Shown here in pieces: positions 1-8,978 of a DNA stretch of 64,000 bases. The stretch comes from Bordetella flabilis (GTDB lineage Bacteria; Pseudomonadota; Gammaproteobacteria; Burkholderiales; Burkholderiaceae_B): positions 434,001 to 498,000 of the forward strand of contig NZ_CP016172.1 of the NCBI RefSeq assembly GCF_001676725.1, in the 5' to 3' direction. The notes below the pieces were generated by a model. It was not told where the DNA came from. It saw only the letters and a list, made by a program, of their open reading frames with translations, and searched no databases. Numbering within the stretch: the first letter of the stretch is position 1; each line of letters opens with the position of its first letter. Position numbers and translations under genes: made by a program.

Positions 1-275
1 GCGTGGCCTACGAGACCGCGCTGGTGTCCAACAGCACCGGAACGCTATGCGCGATGGTGGAGGCACTGAATGCGATCGCGCTCGTCGACCATTTCATCCT
101 GATGACCTCGGCTTTTCCGCAACTGGTGATGCGGCGCTTTCATCCCCGCATCGACATGCGGCCACGCTTCCTGTTTTCGCCGATGCGACCGCGCTCGGCC
201 ATCGTTGCGCAGTTCGCCGACGAGATTCGGACGGCGGCGCGCCGGGCGGTGCGGCGCCTCGGACGGACGGATTAG
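1..275 (+). CDS. LysR-family regulator, C-terminal fragment (cut by window edge)
   Basis: Only the last 91 or so codons are inside the window; the frame is open from the first base and ends at a TAG. The segment reads like the second half of a LysR substrate-binding domain: a Val-Ser-Asn-Ser-Thr-Gly stretch, a hydrophobic ALVDHFIL strand, and a final MRPRSAIVAQFADEIRTA helix that is typical of LysR C termini. The HTH part lies upstream, outside the window. It converges on the esterase/aldehyde dehydrogenase operon, so it may or may not control it. The family call is by resemblance only. Confidence 0.6.
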   Translation, partial: VAYETALVSNSTGTLCAMVEALNAIALVDHFILMTSAFPQLVMRRFHPRIDMRPRFLFSPMRPRSAIVAQFADEIRTAARRAVRRLGRTD

Positions 276-288
276 CAGTGGGGCGAGC

Positions 289-1122
289 TCAATTTGCCAC
301 GAGGTCCGCGAGACAACGGCCCGAAGGGCTCTCGGGGTCGCCCAATGCAAGGACTACCGTGAGATGGTTCAGACCGGCCTCGACCCGGAACTGTCCGTCA
401 TGAACCGTGCGCCCCAACAATGAAGCCAACTGTCGACCCTGCGTGTGGAACGGCGCTGTATCCCTTTCACTGACCATCACGATACGCCGCGGGCCATGAA
501 GCTGGCGGGAGGCAAGGGGCGACCATGCCGACGCCTCGGCTGGGGTCATCTTCGCTTCGCTCTTCAGGAAACTGCCCGGGATGTCTGTCAGGTCGTAAAT
601 GCCGCTGACCAGCAGCAGCCCGCGCAGCGCGGGCAGATCGGGCAGAGAGCTTTCTTCCGTCCCGATCGCGGCCAGGTAGCTGGCCAGGTGCGCTCCCGCC
701 GAATGGCCGCTGGCAGTGAGTCGCGTGGCGTCGGCCCCCAGGTCCGGCGCCATCGCGACCAAATGCCGGACGGCCGCGCGGACCTGCGCGACGATAGCGG
801 CCAGCCTTGTGTCGGGCATCAGGTCGTAGGTGACAAGGGCGGCAATACCGCCCGCGGCCAGCACGGGCGCGGCGACCAGCCAGTGATCATCCTTGTTGCC
901 CGAACGCCAATAGCCGCCGTGGATGAACACATGGAGCGGAGCGCCCTTCGCGATACGGGGCGGGAAAACGATGTCCATCCGTTCGCGCGCGCCTGGACCG
1001 TAGGACACGTCCCGTCGCATATCGACCCGCTTGGCGAATTCCCGGGACCGCGCGGCCGTCTCGGCGATGATCGCGTCGAAATCCGGGATGAAGTCACGGT
1101 TGCGATAGAGGTCCTGGGCCAT
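289..1122 (-). CDS. alpha/beta hydrolase (esterase / arylformamidase-like)
   Basis: A cytoplasmic serine hydrolase of about 277 residues. HGGYWRSGNKDDHW is the oxyanion-hole HGG(Y/W) motif shared by kynurenine formamidases and HSL-type esterases, and GHSAGAH is the nucleophile elbow with the catalytic serine. The C-terminal LNHLTVV supplies the likely histidine. I chose the ATG at 1122, just after the aldehyde dehydrogenase stop; a TTG at 1128 in the same frame would overlap that stop. It is the last gene of a three-gene leftward operon behind an alcohol and an aldehyde dehydrogenase, so its substrate may be an ester feeding that oxidation pathway (inference). Confidence 0.85.
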   Translation of the reverse strand: MAQDLYRNRDFIPDFDAIIAETAARSREFAKRVDMRRDVSYGPGARERMDIVFPPRIAKGAPLHVFIHGGYWRSGNKDDHWLVAAPVLAAGGIAALVTYDLMPDTRLAAIVAQVRAAVRHLVAMAPDLGADATRLTASGHSAGAHLASYLAAIGTEESSLPDLPALRGLLLVSGIYDLTDIPGSFLKSEAKMTPAEASAWSPLASRQLHGPRRIVMVSERDTAPFHTQGRQLASLLGRTVHDGQFRVEAGLNHLTVVLALGDPESPSGRCLADLVAN

Positions 1123-1124
1123 GT

Positions 1125-2594
1125 TCAAAAGTCCACCGCGAAATACTTCGGCTCCATGAATTCGAGCACGCCGGTCAGGCCACCTTCGCGCCCGAGCCCG
1201 CTTTGCTTGACGCCGCCGAACGGCGCGGCGGGATCGGACATTATCCCGCGGTTGATCGCTATCATGCCGCTTTCGATCGCCCGGCCGACGCGCAGCGCGC
1301 GCGACAGATCGCCGGAATAGATATATGCAGCCAGTCCATACTCCGTATGGTTCGCCAGCTGGATCGCTTCGGCCTCCGTCTTGAAACGATAGACGCTCGC
1401 AACGGGTCCGAAGATCTCCGCATGCGCGATCTCCGCGTCCAGGGGCACATTGTCCAGGACCGTGGGCGGGTAGAAGTAACCGCTGCCCGGCAGCGGTTTT
1501 CCACCTGTATGCACGCGAGCGCCCTGTGCGATCGCTCCCGAGACCAGGCGGTCGATCTTCGATACGGCGTTGGCCGTGATCATTGGCCCCACCTGGGTTG
1601 CTTCCGCGAGGCCGGAACCGACCCGAAGCGCCGCCATCCGCTTCGTCAGCCCGGCGACAAAGGCGTCGTGTATGTCCGATTGGACGTAGAAGCGGTTGGC
1701 CGCGGTACAGGCTTCACCCGCGTTGCGCATTTTGGCGATGATCGCGCCGTCCAGGGCTGCTTCCAGATCCGCGTCGTCGAACACCAGGAATGGCGCGTTG
1801 CCTCCCAGTTCCATCGAGCACGAAACCACGGTCTTTGCCGCCTCGGCGAGCAATACGCGGCCGACCTGGGTCGACCCCGTGAAAGAAAGCTTGCGCACGC
1901 GTGGATCGGCCAGCATGGCGTTGGAAACGGCAGCGGGTTGCGTGGTGGTCAGTACGTTCACCACGCCGGGCGGCACGCCCGCCTGCGCGCCAAGCCGCGC
2001 CATCGCATAGGCGGTCAACGGAGTTTCGGACGCCGGTTTCAGTATTACCGTGCAGCCCGCCGCCAACGCAGGGCCGATCTTTCGCGTGGCCATGGCGGCC
2101 GGGAAATTCCACGGCGTGATCAGCAGCGCGATCCCGATGGGCTCGTGGTCGACGAGAATATGGTTGGCGCCGGAAGGCGCATGGCGGAATTCGCCCTGGA
2201 TGCGCACGGCCTCTTCCGCATACCAACGGAAGAACTCGGCGGCATAGGCGACCTCGCCCCGAGCGTCGGGAAGGGCCTTGCCGTTTTCCAGCGAAATCAG
2301 GCGCGCCAGTTCCTCGGCATGGTCGGTCATCAGCTGGAACCAGCGCCGCAGGATGTCGGCCCGCTGGCGAGCAGGCGTGGCACGCCAGCCCGCGGCTGCC
2401 GCGTCGGCGGCATCGACCGCGCGCAATGCGTCCGCGACGCCGGCGTCGGCAACGTCGGCCAGCACCTCTCCGGTGGCCGGGTCCACGACCGGGATGCCGC
2501 TGCCGGGTAGCCATTCGCCGCCGATATAAAGACCCTGCGCATGAAGTGCAGGGGAGTCATGGCGCTCGGCCGCTGGCGTGATATCCCGTCTCAT
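1125..2594 (-). CDS. NAD(P)-dependent aldehyde dehydrogenase, succinate-semialdehyde dehydrogenase type
   Basis: 489 residues, full length for the ALDH superfamily. Visible motifs are TPWNFP (cofactor site), the KPASETP lysine, FTGSTQVGR, the catalytic glutamate in MELGGNAPF, the catalytic cysteine in NAGEACTAANR and a C-terminal PFGGVKQSGLGREGG. The overall pattern is closest to GabD-type succinate-semialdehyde dehydrogenases, although substrate cannot be told from sequence alone. Its ATG overlaps the end of the upstream alcohol dehydrogenase by 4 bases, which suggests translational coupling. The pair would oxidise an alcohol to an acid by way of the aldehyde. Confidence 0.92.
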   Translation of the reverse strand: MRRDITPAAERHDSPALHAQGLYIGGEWLPGSGIPVVDPATGEVLADVADAGVADALRAVDAADAAAAGWRATPARQRADILRRWFQLMTDHAEELARLISLENGKALPDARGEVAYAAEFFRWYAEEAVRIQGEFRHAPSGANHILVDHEPIGIALLITPWNFPAAMATRKIGPALAAGCTVILKPASETPLTAYAMARLGAQAGVPPGVVNVLTTTQPAAVSNAMLADPRVRKLSFTGSTQVGRVLLAEAAKTVVSCSMELGGNAPFLVFDDADLEAALDGAIIAKMRNAGEACTAANRFYVQSDIHDAFVAGLTKRMAALRVGSGLAEATQVGPMITANAVSKIDRLVSGAIAQGARVHTGGKPLPGSGYFYPPTVLDNVPLDAEIAHAEIFGPVASVYRFKTEAEAIQLANHTEYGLAAYIYSGDLSRALRVGRAIESGMIAINRGIMSDPAAPFGGVKQSGLGREGGLTGVLEFMEPKYFAVDF

Positions 2595-3826
2595 TTGCTC
2601 TCCATTCCACCTTGTTCGATTGTGTCGGCCGCGCCCGAAAAAGAGGCAGCCAGAAGTTTCCGCATGTCGTCGCGGTCAAGCGGGCGGGGGTTGTTGTGGA
2701 TCAGCCGCTCGATGCCGCAAGCTTGGTCGGCGACCCATTCCAGTTGATTTTCGTCCAGCCCCAGCTGGGCCAGCGTGGACGGAATCCCGATGCGGGCGAA
2801 CAAGGCCGCGATGGCAGGAATCACGGCGGCGCTGTCGGCCAGACCCATGATCGCGGCCATTTGCGCCAGTTCGGCACCGATCACGGGCCGGTTCCATTCC
2901 ATGACCCACGGCATCAGGCACGCCACGCCCGCGCCATGCGCGGTGTGGGTCAACGCGCCGACGGGATATTGGATCGCATGGGCCGCGGCCGTGCCCGCCA
3001 CGCCAAAAGCCAGTCCTGCGAATGTCGCACCCTGCATCACCTGCGACCGCGCCGCGAGGTTGTTGCCGTCCGTGCATGCAGCCTCCAGCCCTTGCCATAG
3101 CAGCGAAATCGCGGTCAGCGCAAACTGATCCGACAAGGCATTCTTTCCGATGAACACCCGGTCTTGCGTCAGGCCGGGAGTCAGCTCGCGGCGAGTAGCG
3201 GTTAATGCCTCGATGGCATGAGTCAGCGCGTCGGCGCCCGCGATGGCGGTCAGCGCCGACGGACACGTCAACGTCAGCTCGGGGTCGCAGATTGCCGCCG
3301 TTGGAATCAGATACGGGCTGGAAATGCCGACTTTGAGCGCGCGCTCGTTGTCCGACAGGACGGCGACAGGCGTGACCTCGGAGCCCGTACCGGCGGTGGT
3401 CGGCACCGCGATCATCGGCAGGATCGGACCCGGCACCTTCAACTCGCCGTAGTAATCCTGCGGTCGGCCGCCATGGGACAGCAGCAACGCCATGCATTTG
3501 GCCATGTCCAGGCACGAACCGCCCCCGACGCCGATGACGACGTCCGCGGCGAAATCGCGGGCAGCGTCGGCAGCCAGGATGGTGGCTTCCACCGGCACGT
3601 CGGGCAGGGTGCCACTTTCAATCCGTACTGCCAGGCCAGTTCTCTCCAGGTCCGCGGCCATGGCCTGGAAATCCGGGTCCGCGGCAAGGCGCTGATCCGT
3701 GACCACCAGCGCCCGCCGTCCCAGCCGCTTTGCCACGGCGCCCAGCGCCGCGCGCTGCCCAGCGCCGAATATCAATTCGCGTGGCGATCTCATCGCGCCG
3801 AATTGCATCATCAACAGTCCCCTCAT
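2591..3826 (-). CDS. iron-containing (group III) alcohol dehydrogenase
   Basis: 411 residues, the usual length for Fe-ADH proteins. The Rossmann-like half carries the GGGSCLDMAK cofactor motif and PTTAGTGSEVT. The metal-binding half has DPELT, GADALTHAIEA, and THTAHGAGVACLMPWVMEW with the conserved histidines. It oxidises a small alcohol or hydroxy acid with NAD(P). It is the first gene of the leftward operon and shares a 143-bp intergenic region with the divergent GntR gene. The ATG at 3826 is the first in frame; a second in-frame ATG follows six codons later. Confidence 0.9.
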   Translation of the reverse strand: MRGLLMMQFGAMRSPRELIFGAGQRAALGAVAKRLGRRALVVTDQRLAADPDFQAMAADLERTGLAVRIESGTLPDVPVEATILAADAARDFAADVVIGVGGGSCLDMAKCMALLLSHGGRPQDYYGELKVPGPILPMIAVPTTAGTGSEVTPVAVLSDNERALKVGISSPYLIPTAAICDPELTLTCPSALTAIAGADALTHAIEALTATRRELTPGLTQDRVFIGKNALSDQFALTAISLLWQGLEAACTDGNNLAARSQVMQGATFAGLAFGVAGTAAAHAIQYPVGALTHTAHGAGVACLMPWVMEWNRPVIGAELAQMAAIMGLADSAAVIPAIAALFARIGIPSTLAQLGLDENQLEWVADQACGIERLIHNNPRPLDRDDMRKLLAASFSGAADTIEQGGMESK

Positions 3827-3878
3827 TGTGTTCGTTACGGCCGACGCGTTCGTCTACCTGCCGGCCACTTTCAGGATC

Positions 3879-3920
3879 ATATCGTATAGGATATTTTATT
3901 TGACATGCGATAGGATATTT
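3879..3920. promoter_or_regulatory. candidate GntR operator: palindrome plus repeated half-site
   Basis: Between the divergent alcohol dehydrogenase and GntR genes, 3879-3894 reads ATATCGTATAGGATAT, a near-perfect palindrome (ATATC/GATAT arms). The 11-base word ATAGGATATTT occurs at 3886-3896 and again at 3910-3920, 24 bp apart. Repeated AT-rich palindromes beside an FCD-type GntR gene are typical operator architecture. That this protein binds here is inference. Confidence 0.6.
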
Positions 3921-3969
3921 GCCACCATTTCGCCGTGTCAAGGTCAACCTACGGAGCGTCCCCCGCAAA

Positions 3970-4653
3970 ATGGCTGTGCAAAGAGAAATCCTGGAGGGGG
4001 CGTTCGTGCGCCGGCCAAGCGTGGTGGATGGTGTCTACGACAGCATCTATGAACGGCTGATGTCGCTGGCCATCGCACCCGGGGCCCGCATTCCGATCGA
4101 CTTGATGGCGCGGGATCTCAACGTTTCGCAGACGCCGGTACGTGAAGCGCTTTCGCGGCTGGAGCGCGAAGGCCTGGTCCACAAGGCGCACCTTATCGGC
4201 TACAGCGCGGCGCCGCAGCTGAACCGCAAGCAATTCGAGGATCTATTCAACTTCCGTTTGCTGGTCGAGCCGGAAGGCGCACGCCTGGCCGCCTTGAATA
4301 TGACTCCTGCAGCGCTGGCCCATATCGAGGACATCGCGGCCGACATGGCGGATGGCGCGACGCCGGTGGATCGGACCAGCCGCTATTCGCGCTTTGCCCG
4401 TATCGACGCGCATTTCCACGACGAGATCATGCGGATCGGCGGAAACGAAGTTATCCGCACGACACTTTTCAACCAGCATGTGCACCTGCACCTCTTCCGC
4501 CTGATGTTCCACAGCCGCGTCACCCAGGAGGCGCTGGAAGAGCATGAAAACCTGCTGGCGGCATTCCGTGCCGGCGATGCGGCTGCTGCGCAAACCGCGA
4601 TGCGCGATCACATCCTGTGTTCGCGTGGTCGCCTGATGTCGGCTTTCGAATGA
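3970..4653 (+). CDS. GntR-family regulator, FCD (FadR-type) domain
   Basis: 227 residues from the ATG at 3970; an upstream in-frame TTG at 3919 would lie inside the operator repeats and is unlikely. The N-terminal winged helix has the GntR signature (VYDSIYERLMSL, then DLNVSQTPVREALSRLEREGLV). The C-terminal all-helical FCD domain has the expected FRLLVEPEGARLAA helix and an acidic/histidine metal pocket (DAHFHDEIM, and a later LEEHENLLAAF). It shares an ATGA overlap with the ABC ATPase gene, so it is co-transcribed with the importer it probably controls; the ligand is likely the imported substrate. Confidence 0.88.
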   Translation: MAVQREILEGAFVRRPSVVDGVYDSIYERLMSLAIAPGARIPIDLMARDLNVSQTPVREALSRLEREGLVHKAHLIGYSAAPQLNRKQFEDLFNFRLLVEPEGARLAALNMTPAALAHIEDIAADMADGATPVDRTSRYSRFARIDAHFHDEIMRIGGNEVIRTTLFNQHVHLHLFRLMFHSRVTQEALEEHENLLAAFRAGDAAAAQTAMRDHILCSRGRLMSAFE

Positions 4654-6284
4654 ACGCCTTGGCTGCCTCGCCCATATCGGCCGACGCCCCGGCGGCGGCA
4701 GAAGAGTCTTGCCATCCCGCGCTTGCCGCGGTGGGGCTGGCCAAGGCCTACGGTCCGATCACCGTGCTGTCCGATGTCACGCTCGATATCCACGCGGGAG
4801 AGGTTCACGCGATCATCGGCGAAAACGGCGCGGGAAAATCGACGCTGATGAAGCTATTGTCCGGCTATGTACCGCCCACCGCCGGGCATTTGCTCATGCA
4901 AGGGCAGCCGATCGATTTCGCCGACGCCGCGGCAGCGGAGGCCGCCGGCGTGGTGCTGGTGCATCAGGAAATCCTCCTGGCGCCGGATTTGACCGTCGCG
5001 GAGAACCTGTTCCTGGGCCGCGAGCTGACGCGCGGCATCATGGTGGACGATCGCGCCATGAACCGGCGTACCGCCGACGTGTTGGCCTCTGTCGGCGCGC
5101 ATTGCAGCCCGCGGGACCTCGTGGGCGACCTGCCATTGGCGCAGCGGCAACTGGTACAGATCAGCCGGGCGCTGCTGCAGCCGCGCCAGGTGGTGATCTT
5201 CGATGAACCTACCGCCGTCCTGGCCAACGACGAGGTCGCGGCGCTCCTGGGGGTAGTTCGTCGGCTGAAAGCCCAGGGGGTCGCGGTTCTGTATATTTCC
5301 CACCGCCTGGACGAGGTCGAGGCGCTGGCGGACCGCGTTACCGTATTGCGCGACGGCAAGATGATAGGCACGTGGCCCGCGGCGGACCTGTCGCAGCGCC
5401 GGATGGCCGAGCTGATGGTCGGTCGCCAACTCGACGTGCTGTATCCACGGAAGCGCCCAATGCCGGCGGGCGACCCTCTATTGGTTGTCGAGCGTCTGTC
5501 GGTCGATCATGGCGCGGTCGAGGCAAGCCTGATGGTTCGCCCTGGCGAAGTGCTTGGTATCGGCGGCATGATCGGTTCCGGCCGGACCGAACTGTGCGAG
5601 GGGCTGATGGGATTGCGGCCCGCCAGCGCAGGCCGGATAGCGCTCGCCGGACGCGCTGTCCCGCATCTCTCCGTCAGGGCATGGCGAGAGCTGGGCCTTG
5701 TCTACCTGACCGAAGACCGCAAGGGCAAGGGCCTGCTGCTGGACGAGCCGCTGGCCCCGAACCTGACCCTCCAAGCCCTGGATCGGATCCATCCGCGTCT
5801 TGCGCTGGATTACGCCAAAGAGGCCGGGGCACTGGATACCGCGGTTCGTGACTACGACATTCGCGTCCGCTCGGTCCACTTGAACGCCGGGCAGCTGTCC
5901 GGGGGGAACCAGCAAAAGCTGCTGCTGGCCAAGGTGATGATGACCGACCCTTCAGTTGTCATCATCGATGAGCCGACCCGCGGCATCGATATCGGCAACA
6001 AAAGCCAGATCTACGACTTCATCGACCGCCTGGTTCGCGCGAATAAAGCTTGCATCATGATCTCCTCGGAACTGCCAGAGCTTGTCGGACTCGCGGATCG
6101 GGTTCTGGTGATGCGCGCAGGCCGCGTCGCGGCCGAACTCACCGGCGATCAGATTACCGAGCAAAACGTCGTCTATGCGGCCACCAGTGCCAGCGCGTAT
6201 GGGGTGGACCCGCGAGACCATATAGCCATAAAACGGGGAGGAGACCAGGATGACAAGCGCGGCGACGAATATCGGGATAACTAA
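4650..6284 (+). CDS. sugar ABC transporter, duplicated ATPase subunit (RbsA/MglA type)
   Basis: About 544 residues with two ABC domains, as in the carbohydrate-uptake-2 family. Domain 1 has Walker A GENGAGKST and Walker B VVIFDEPTA, with the degenerate signature LPLAQRQ usual for this family. Domain 2 has the degenerate Walker A GGMIGSGRTE, a canonical LSGGNQQK signature and Walker B VVIIDEPTRGID. It energises import through the membrane permease encoded next. The start is taken at 4650, where ATGA overlaps the GntR stop; the C-terminus overlaps the permease gene by 35 bases. Confidence 0.93.
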   Translation: MNALAASPISADAPAAAEESCHPALAAVGLAKAYGPITVLSDVTLDIHAGEVHAIIGENGAGKSTLMKLLSGYVPPTAGHLLMQGQPIDFADAAAAEAAGVVLVHQEILLAPDLTVAENLFLGRELTRGIMVDDRAMNRRTADVLASVGAHCSPRDLVGDLPLAQRQLVQISRALLQPRQVVIFDEPTAVLANDEVAALLGVVRRLKAQGVAVLYISHRLDEVEALADRVTVLRDGKMIGTWPAADLSQRRMAELMVGRQLDVLYPRKRPMPAGDPLLVVERLSVDHGAVEASLMVRPGEVLGIGGMIGSGRTELCEGLMGLRPASAGRIALAGRAVPHLSVRAWRELGLVYLTEDRKGKGLLLDEPLAPNLTLQALDRIHPRLALDYAKEAGALDTAVRDYDIRVRSVHLNAGQLSGGNQQKLLLAKVMMTDPSVVIIDEPTRGIDIGNKSQIYDFIDRLVRANKACIMISSELPELVGLADRVLVMRAGRVAAELTGDQITEQNVVYAATSASAYGVDPRDHIAIKRGGDQDDKRGDEYRDN

Positions 6285-7239
6285 GGCGCCACGGCAAATC
6301 CGTTGGGCCGCCATGGGCCCATTCATCGCTCTGGCGGGAGTGGTGCTGGCCGGCATGATGCTGAACTCGAACTTCGCGACCGGAACCAATATCGCGAACG
6401 TCGTCACCCGATCGGCTTTCATTGCGATCATCGCGGTGGGCGCAACCTTTGTGATCTCATCGCGCTGCCTCGACTTGTCGGTCGGATCGATGATGGCTTT
6501 CGTGACCGGCATCATGATCCTGACGATGAACCGGTTCGTGCCGACGATGGGGCCGAACGCGATCATCGTCGGCGCGCTCGTGGGGCTGCTGGTCGGTGCG
6601 GGGTGCGGCCTGCTCAACGGCTTGATCGTAACCGTGGGCAAGATCGAACCCTTCATCGCCACGCTTGGCACGATGGGGATCTTTCGCGCGTTGATTACCT
6701 GGATGTCCGATGGTGGCTCGATCCCCATGGCGCGGGCATTGCGCGAACCATACCGGCCAGTCTATTTCGGCGATGTGCTGGGCATTCCGGTGCCAGTGGC
6801 CATTACATTGGCCGTCGCCCTGGCCGGTGCCTTCATCCTGTACCGGACCAAATATGGGCGCCGGTGCATGGCCACCGGTTCAAATGCCGATGTGGCGCGC
6901 TTCTCTGGCGTCTCGGTGACGAAGGTTCGCACCATTGCCTTTGTGATACAGGGGCTCTGCGTGGCGATTGCCGCGATCTGCTACATCCCCCGGCTCGGCG
7001 CCGCGACACCGACAACGGGCCAGTTGTGGGAACTGCAGGTGATCACCGCCGTGGTGATCGGCGGCACCTTGCTGCGGGGCGGCAAGGCCCGGATCTGGGG
7101 AACCCTTGCGGGGGCATTGATCCTGGAGGTGATCGCGAACCTGATGGTGCTGTCCAACATGGTCTCGGAATACCTCGTTGCCGCCGTGCAAGGGGTGATC
7201 ATCATCCTCGCCATGCTGGCGCATCGCTTCATCAAATAA
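6250..7239 (+). CDS. sugar ABC transporter permease (RbsC type)
   Basis: 329 residues, strongly hydrophobic, with roughly eight to ten membrane segments and the BPD_transp_2 pattern. Visible family features are the CLDLSVGSMMAFVTGI segment, the NGLIVTVGKIEPFIATLGTMGIFRA loop and the conserved GNNADVARFSG-like stretch (here GSNADVARFSG). It forms the membrane channel of the importer. The start at 6250 has a strong GGGGAGGAG-type ribosome site just upstream and lies inside the ATPase gene, so the two subunits are translationally linked. Confidence 0.92.
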   Translation: MTSAATNIGITKAPRQIRWAAMGPFIALAGVVLAGMMLNSNFATGTNIANVVTRSAFIAIIAVGATFVISSRCLDLSVGSMMAFVTGIMILTMNRFVPTMGPNAIIVGALVGLLVGAGCGLLNGLIVTVGKIEPFIATLGTMGIFRALITWMSDGGSIPMARALREPYRPVYFGDVLGIPVPVAITLAVALAGAFILYRTKYGRRCMATGSNADVARFSGVSVTKVRTIAFVIQGLCVAIAAICYIPRLGAATPTTGQLWELQVITAVVIGGTLLRGGKARIWGTLAGALILEVIANLMVLSNMVSEYLVAAVQGVIIILAMLAHRFIK

Positions 7240-7281
7240 CCGCCACGAGGAGGGGTGGAGGGTTTCGGGAGGAGACACGAC

Positions 7282-8271
7282 ATGAAAACCATAACCAGGA
7301 GAGAAAAGATGACGTCCATAACAAAGCGTGCGCTTGCGATACTGGCCGCGGCCAGCCTTATGGCGCTCACCGCGACCGGTGCACTGGCGCAGGACAAGAA
7401 GACAATCGCCGTTTCGATTCCGGCGGCCACCCACGGCTGGACGGGGGGCGTGGTGTATCACGCGGAACAGGCCGCGAAAGAGATCAAGGCCGCATTCCCG
7501 AATATCGACGTCGTGGTGAAGACGTCGCCTTCCGCGACAGCGCAGGTGTCGGCGCTGGAAGACCTGTCGGCAGGCCGGAAACTGGACGCACTGGTCATCC
7601 TGCCCTTTACCTCTGAGGAACTGACCGGCCCTGTTGGACAAGTGAAGGCCCGCGGCGCCTTCATCGCGGTCGTGGATCGCGGCCTGACCGACCCGACGAT
7701 CCAGGACCTATATGTCGCGGGCGACAATATCGCCGTCGGCGCGAACACCGCGAAATGGCTGGCGGGCAAGTTGGGCAACAAGGGGAAGATCGTCGTGCTG
7801 CGCGGCATCCCGACCGTCATCGACGACGAGCGCATCAAGGGTTTCACCGATGTCATAAAGGGCACCGACATCAAGATCCTGGACATCCAATATGCCAACT
7901 GGAATCAGGATCAGGCCTTTACCCTGATGCAGGACTATCTGGCCAAATATCCGCAGATCGACGCCGTCTGGGCCAATGACGACGACATGCTGCTTGGGGT
8001 GCTCGAAGCGATCAAGCAATCCGGCCGCAAGGAGATCAAGTATGCGCTGGGCGGCAACGGCATGAAAGAGGTGATCGAGCTGGTGAAAGCGAAGAATCCG
8101 GTCACCCCCATTTCTACGCCCTATCCGCCGTCGATGATCAAGTCGGCGATATACATGACGGCAGCCCAGCTCAGTGGGCAGGCGCCGATGCGCGGCAACT
8201 TCAAGCTGGATGCACCGTTGATCACGCCCGAGAACGCCAGCCAGTTCTATTTCCCCAACAGCCCATTCTGA
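7282..8271 (+). CDS. sugar ABC transporter periplasmic substrate-binding protein (RbsB type)
   Basis: Periplasmic binding protein of the type-1 sugar family. A signal peptide is followed by an ALAQ cleavage site, then KTIAVSIPAATHGWTGGVVYHAEQ, the first beta strand and aromatic binding loop. NDDDMLLGVLEAIKQSG and a later GGNGMKEVI region are typical of the second lobe. Two ATGs are possible: 7282, behind GGGAGGAG at good spacing, and 7309, behind AGGAGA. I used 7282 because its ribosome site is stronger, but the shorter form gives a more compact signal peptide. It sets the substrate of the importer, which is unknown. Confidence 0.9.
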   Translation: MKTITRREKMTSITKRALAILAAASLMALTATGALAQDKKTIAVSIPAATHGWTGGVVYHAEQAAKEIKAAFPNIDVVVKTSPSATAQVSALEDLSAGRKLDALVILPFTSEELTGPVGQVKARGAFIAVVDRGLTDPTIQDLYVAGDNIAVGANTAKWLAGKLGNKGKIVVLRGIPTVIDDERIKGFTDVIKGTDIKILDIQYANWNQDQAFTLMQDYLAKYPQIDAVWANDDDMLLGVLEAIKQSGRKEIKYALGGNGMKEVIELVKAKNPVTPISTPYPPSMIKSAIYMTAAQLSGQAPMRGNFKLDAPLITPENASQFYFPNSPF

Positions 8272-8276
8272 TGACA

Positions 8277-8300
8277 GGGGCCGGGCATCGTCCCGGCCCC
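8277..8300 (+). other. intercistronic hairpin
   Basis: A perfect 9-bp stem (GGGGCCGGG / CCCGGCCCC) with a 6-base loop lies just after the binding-protein stop and before the PfpI gene. No T tract follows. In ABC operons such hairpins often protect the mRNA 3' end of the abundant binding protein; that role is inferred here. Confidence 0.6.
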
Positions 8301-8327
8301 GCGATAACAGCCACGAAGGAGGACAAC

Positions 8328-8915
8328 ATGAGCGGCAAGAAGATCCTGATGCTCTGCGGTGAGTTCACCGAGGAATATGAAATCTACGTTTTCCAGCAAG
8401 GCATGGAGGCTGTCGGCCATACCGTCCATGTCATCTGTCCCGACAAGAAAGCGGGCGAGATGATTCAGACGTCGTTGCACGACTTCGAGGGTCACCAGAC
8501 CTACATCGAGCGATTCGGCCATCTGGCCGAGATCAACAAGACTTTCTCCGAGGTGAAGGTCGAGGAGTATGACGCAGTGTATTGCGCGGGCGGCCGCGGA
8601 CCGGAATACATCCGCACCGACAAGCGGATCCAGGCCATGGTGCGCCACTTCCACGACGCCAGGAAGCCGATCTTCACGATATGCCACGGCGTGCAGATAC
8701 TGGTCGCCGTAGAGGGCGTGATCCGCGGAAAGAAGGTGGCCGCGCTGGGCGCGTGCGAGCCCGAGGTGATTCTCGCGGGCGGCACCTATATCGACGTGAA
8801 GCCGCACGAAGCTTATGTCGATGGCACGATGGTATCGGCGAAAGGCTGGACCGGGCTGGCCGCTTTCATGCGCGAATGCATGAAGGTGTTGGGAACGACC
8901 ATTACGCATTCGTAA
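8328..8915 (+). CDS. DJ-1/PfpI family protein
   Basis: 195 residues with the DJ-1/PfpI fold: an N-terminal KKILMLCGEFTEEYE strand and turn, carrying the conserved acidic residue, and the nucleophile elbow FTICHGVQIL with the reactive cysteine. AGGRGPEY forms the oxyanion region. The ATG at 8328 sits behind a strong GAAGGAGG site. It ends the ABC importer operon, an unusual partner for a transport system. It may be a hydrolase or a glyoxalase/deglycase-like enzyme acting on the imported compound, or a stress protein; sequence does not decide. Confidence 0.85.
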   Translation: MSGKKILMLCGEFTEEYEIYVFQQGMEAVGHTVHVICPDKKAGEMIQTSLHDFEGHQTYIERFGHLAEINKTFSEVKVEEYDAVYCAGGRGPEYIRTDKRIQAMVRHFHDARKPIFTICHGVQILVAVEGVIRGKKVAALGACEPEVILAGGTYIDVKPHEAYVDGTMVSAKGWTGLAAFMRECMKVLGTTITHS

Positions 8916-8978
8916 GCCGCGAGCACGGGTCGCTTCAGGCGCCCCGCCGGGCAGCCTCGCCGCGCCCGTGTGTCCCGG

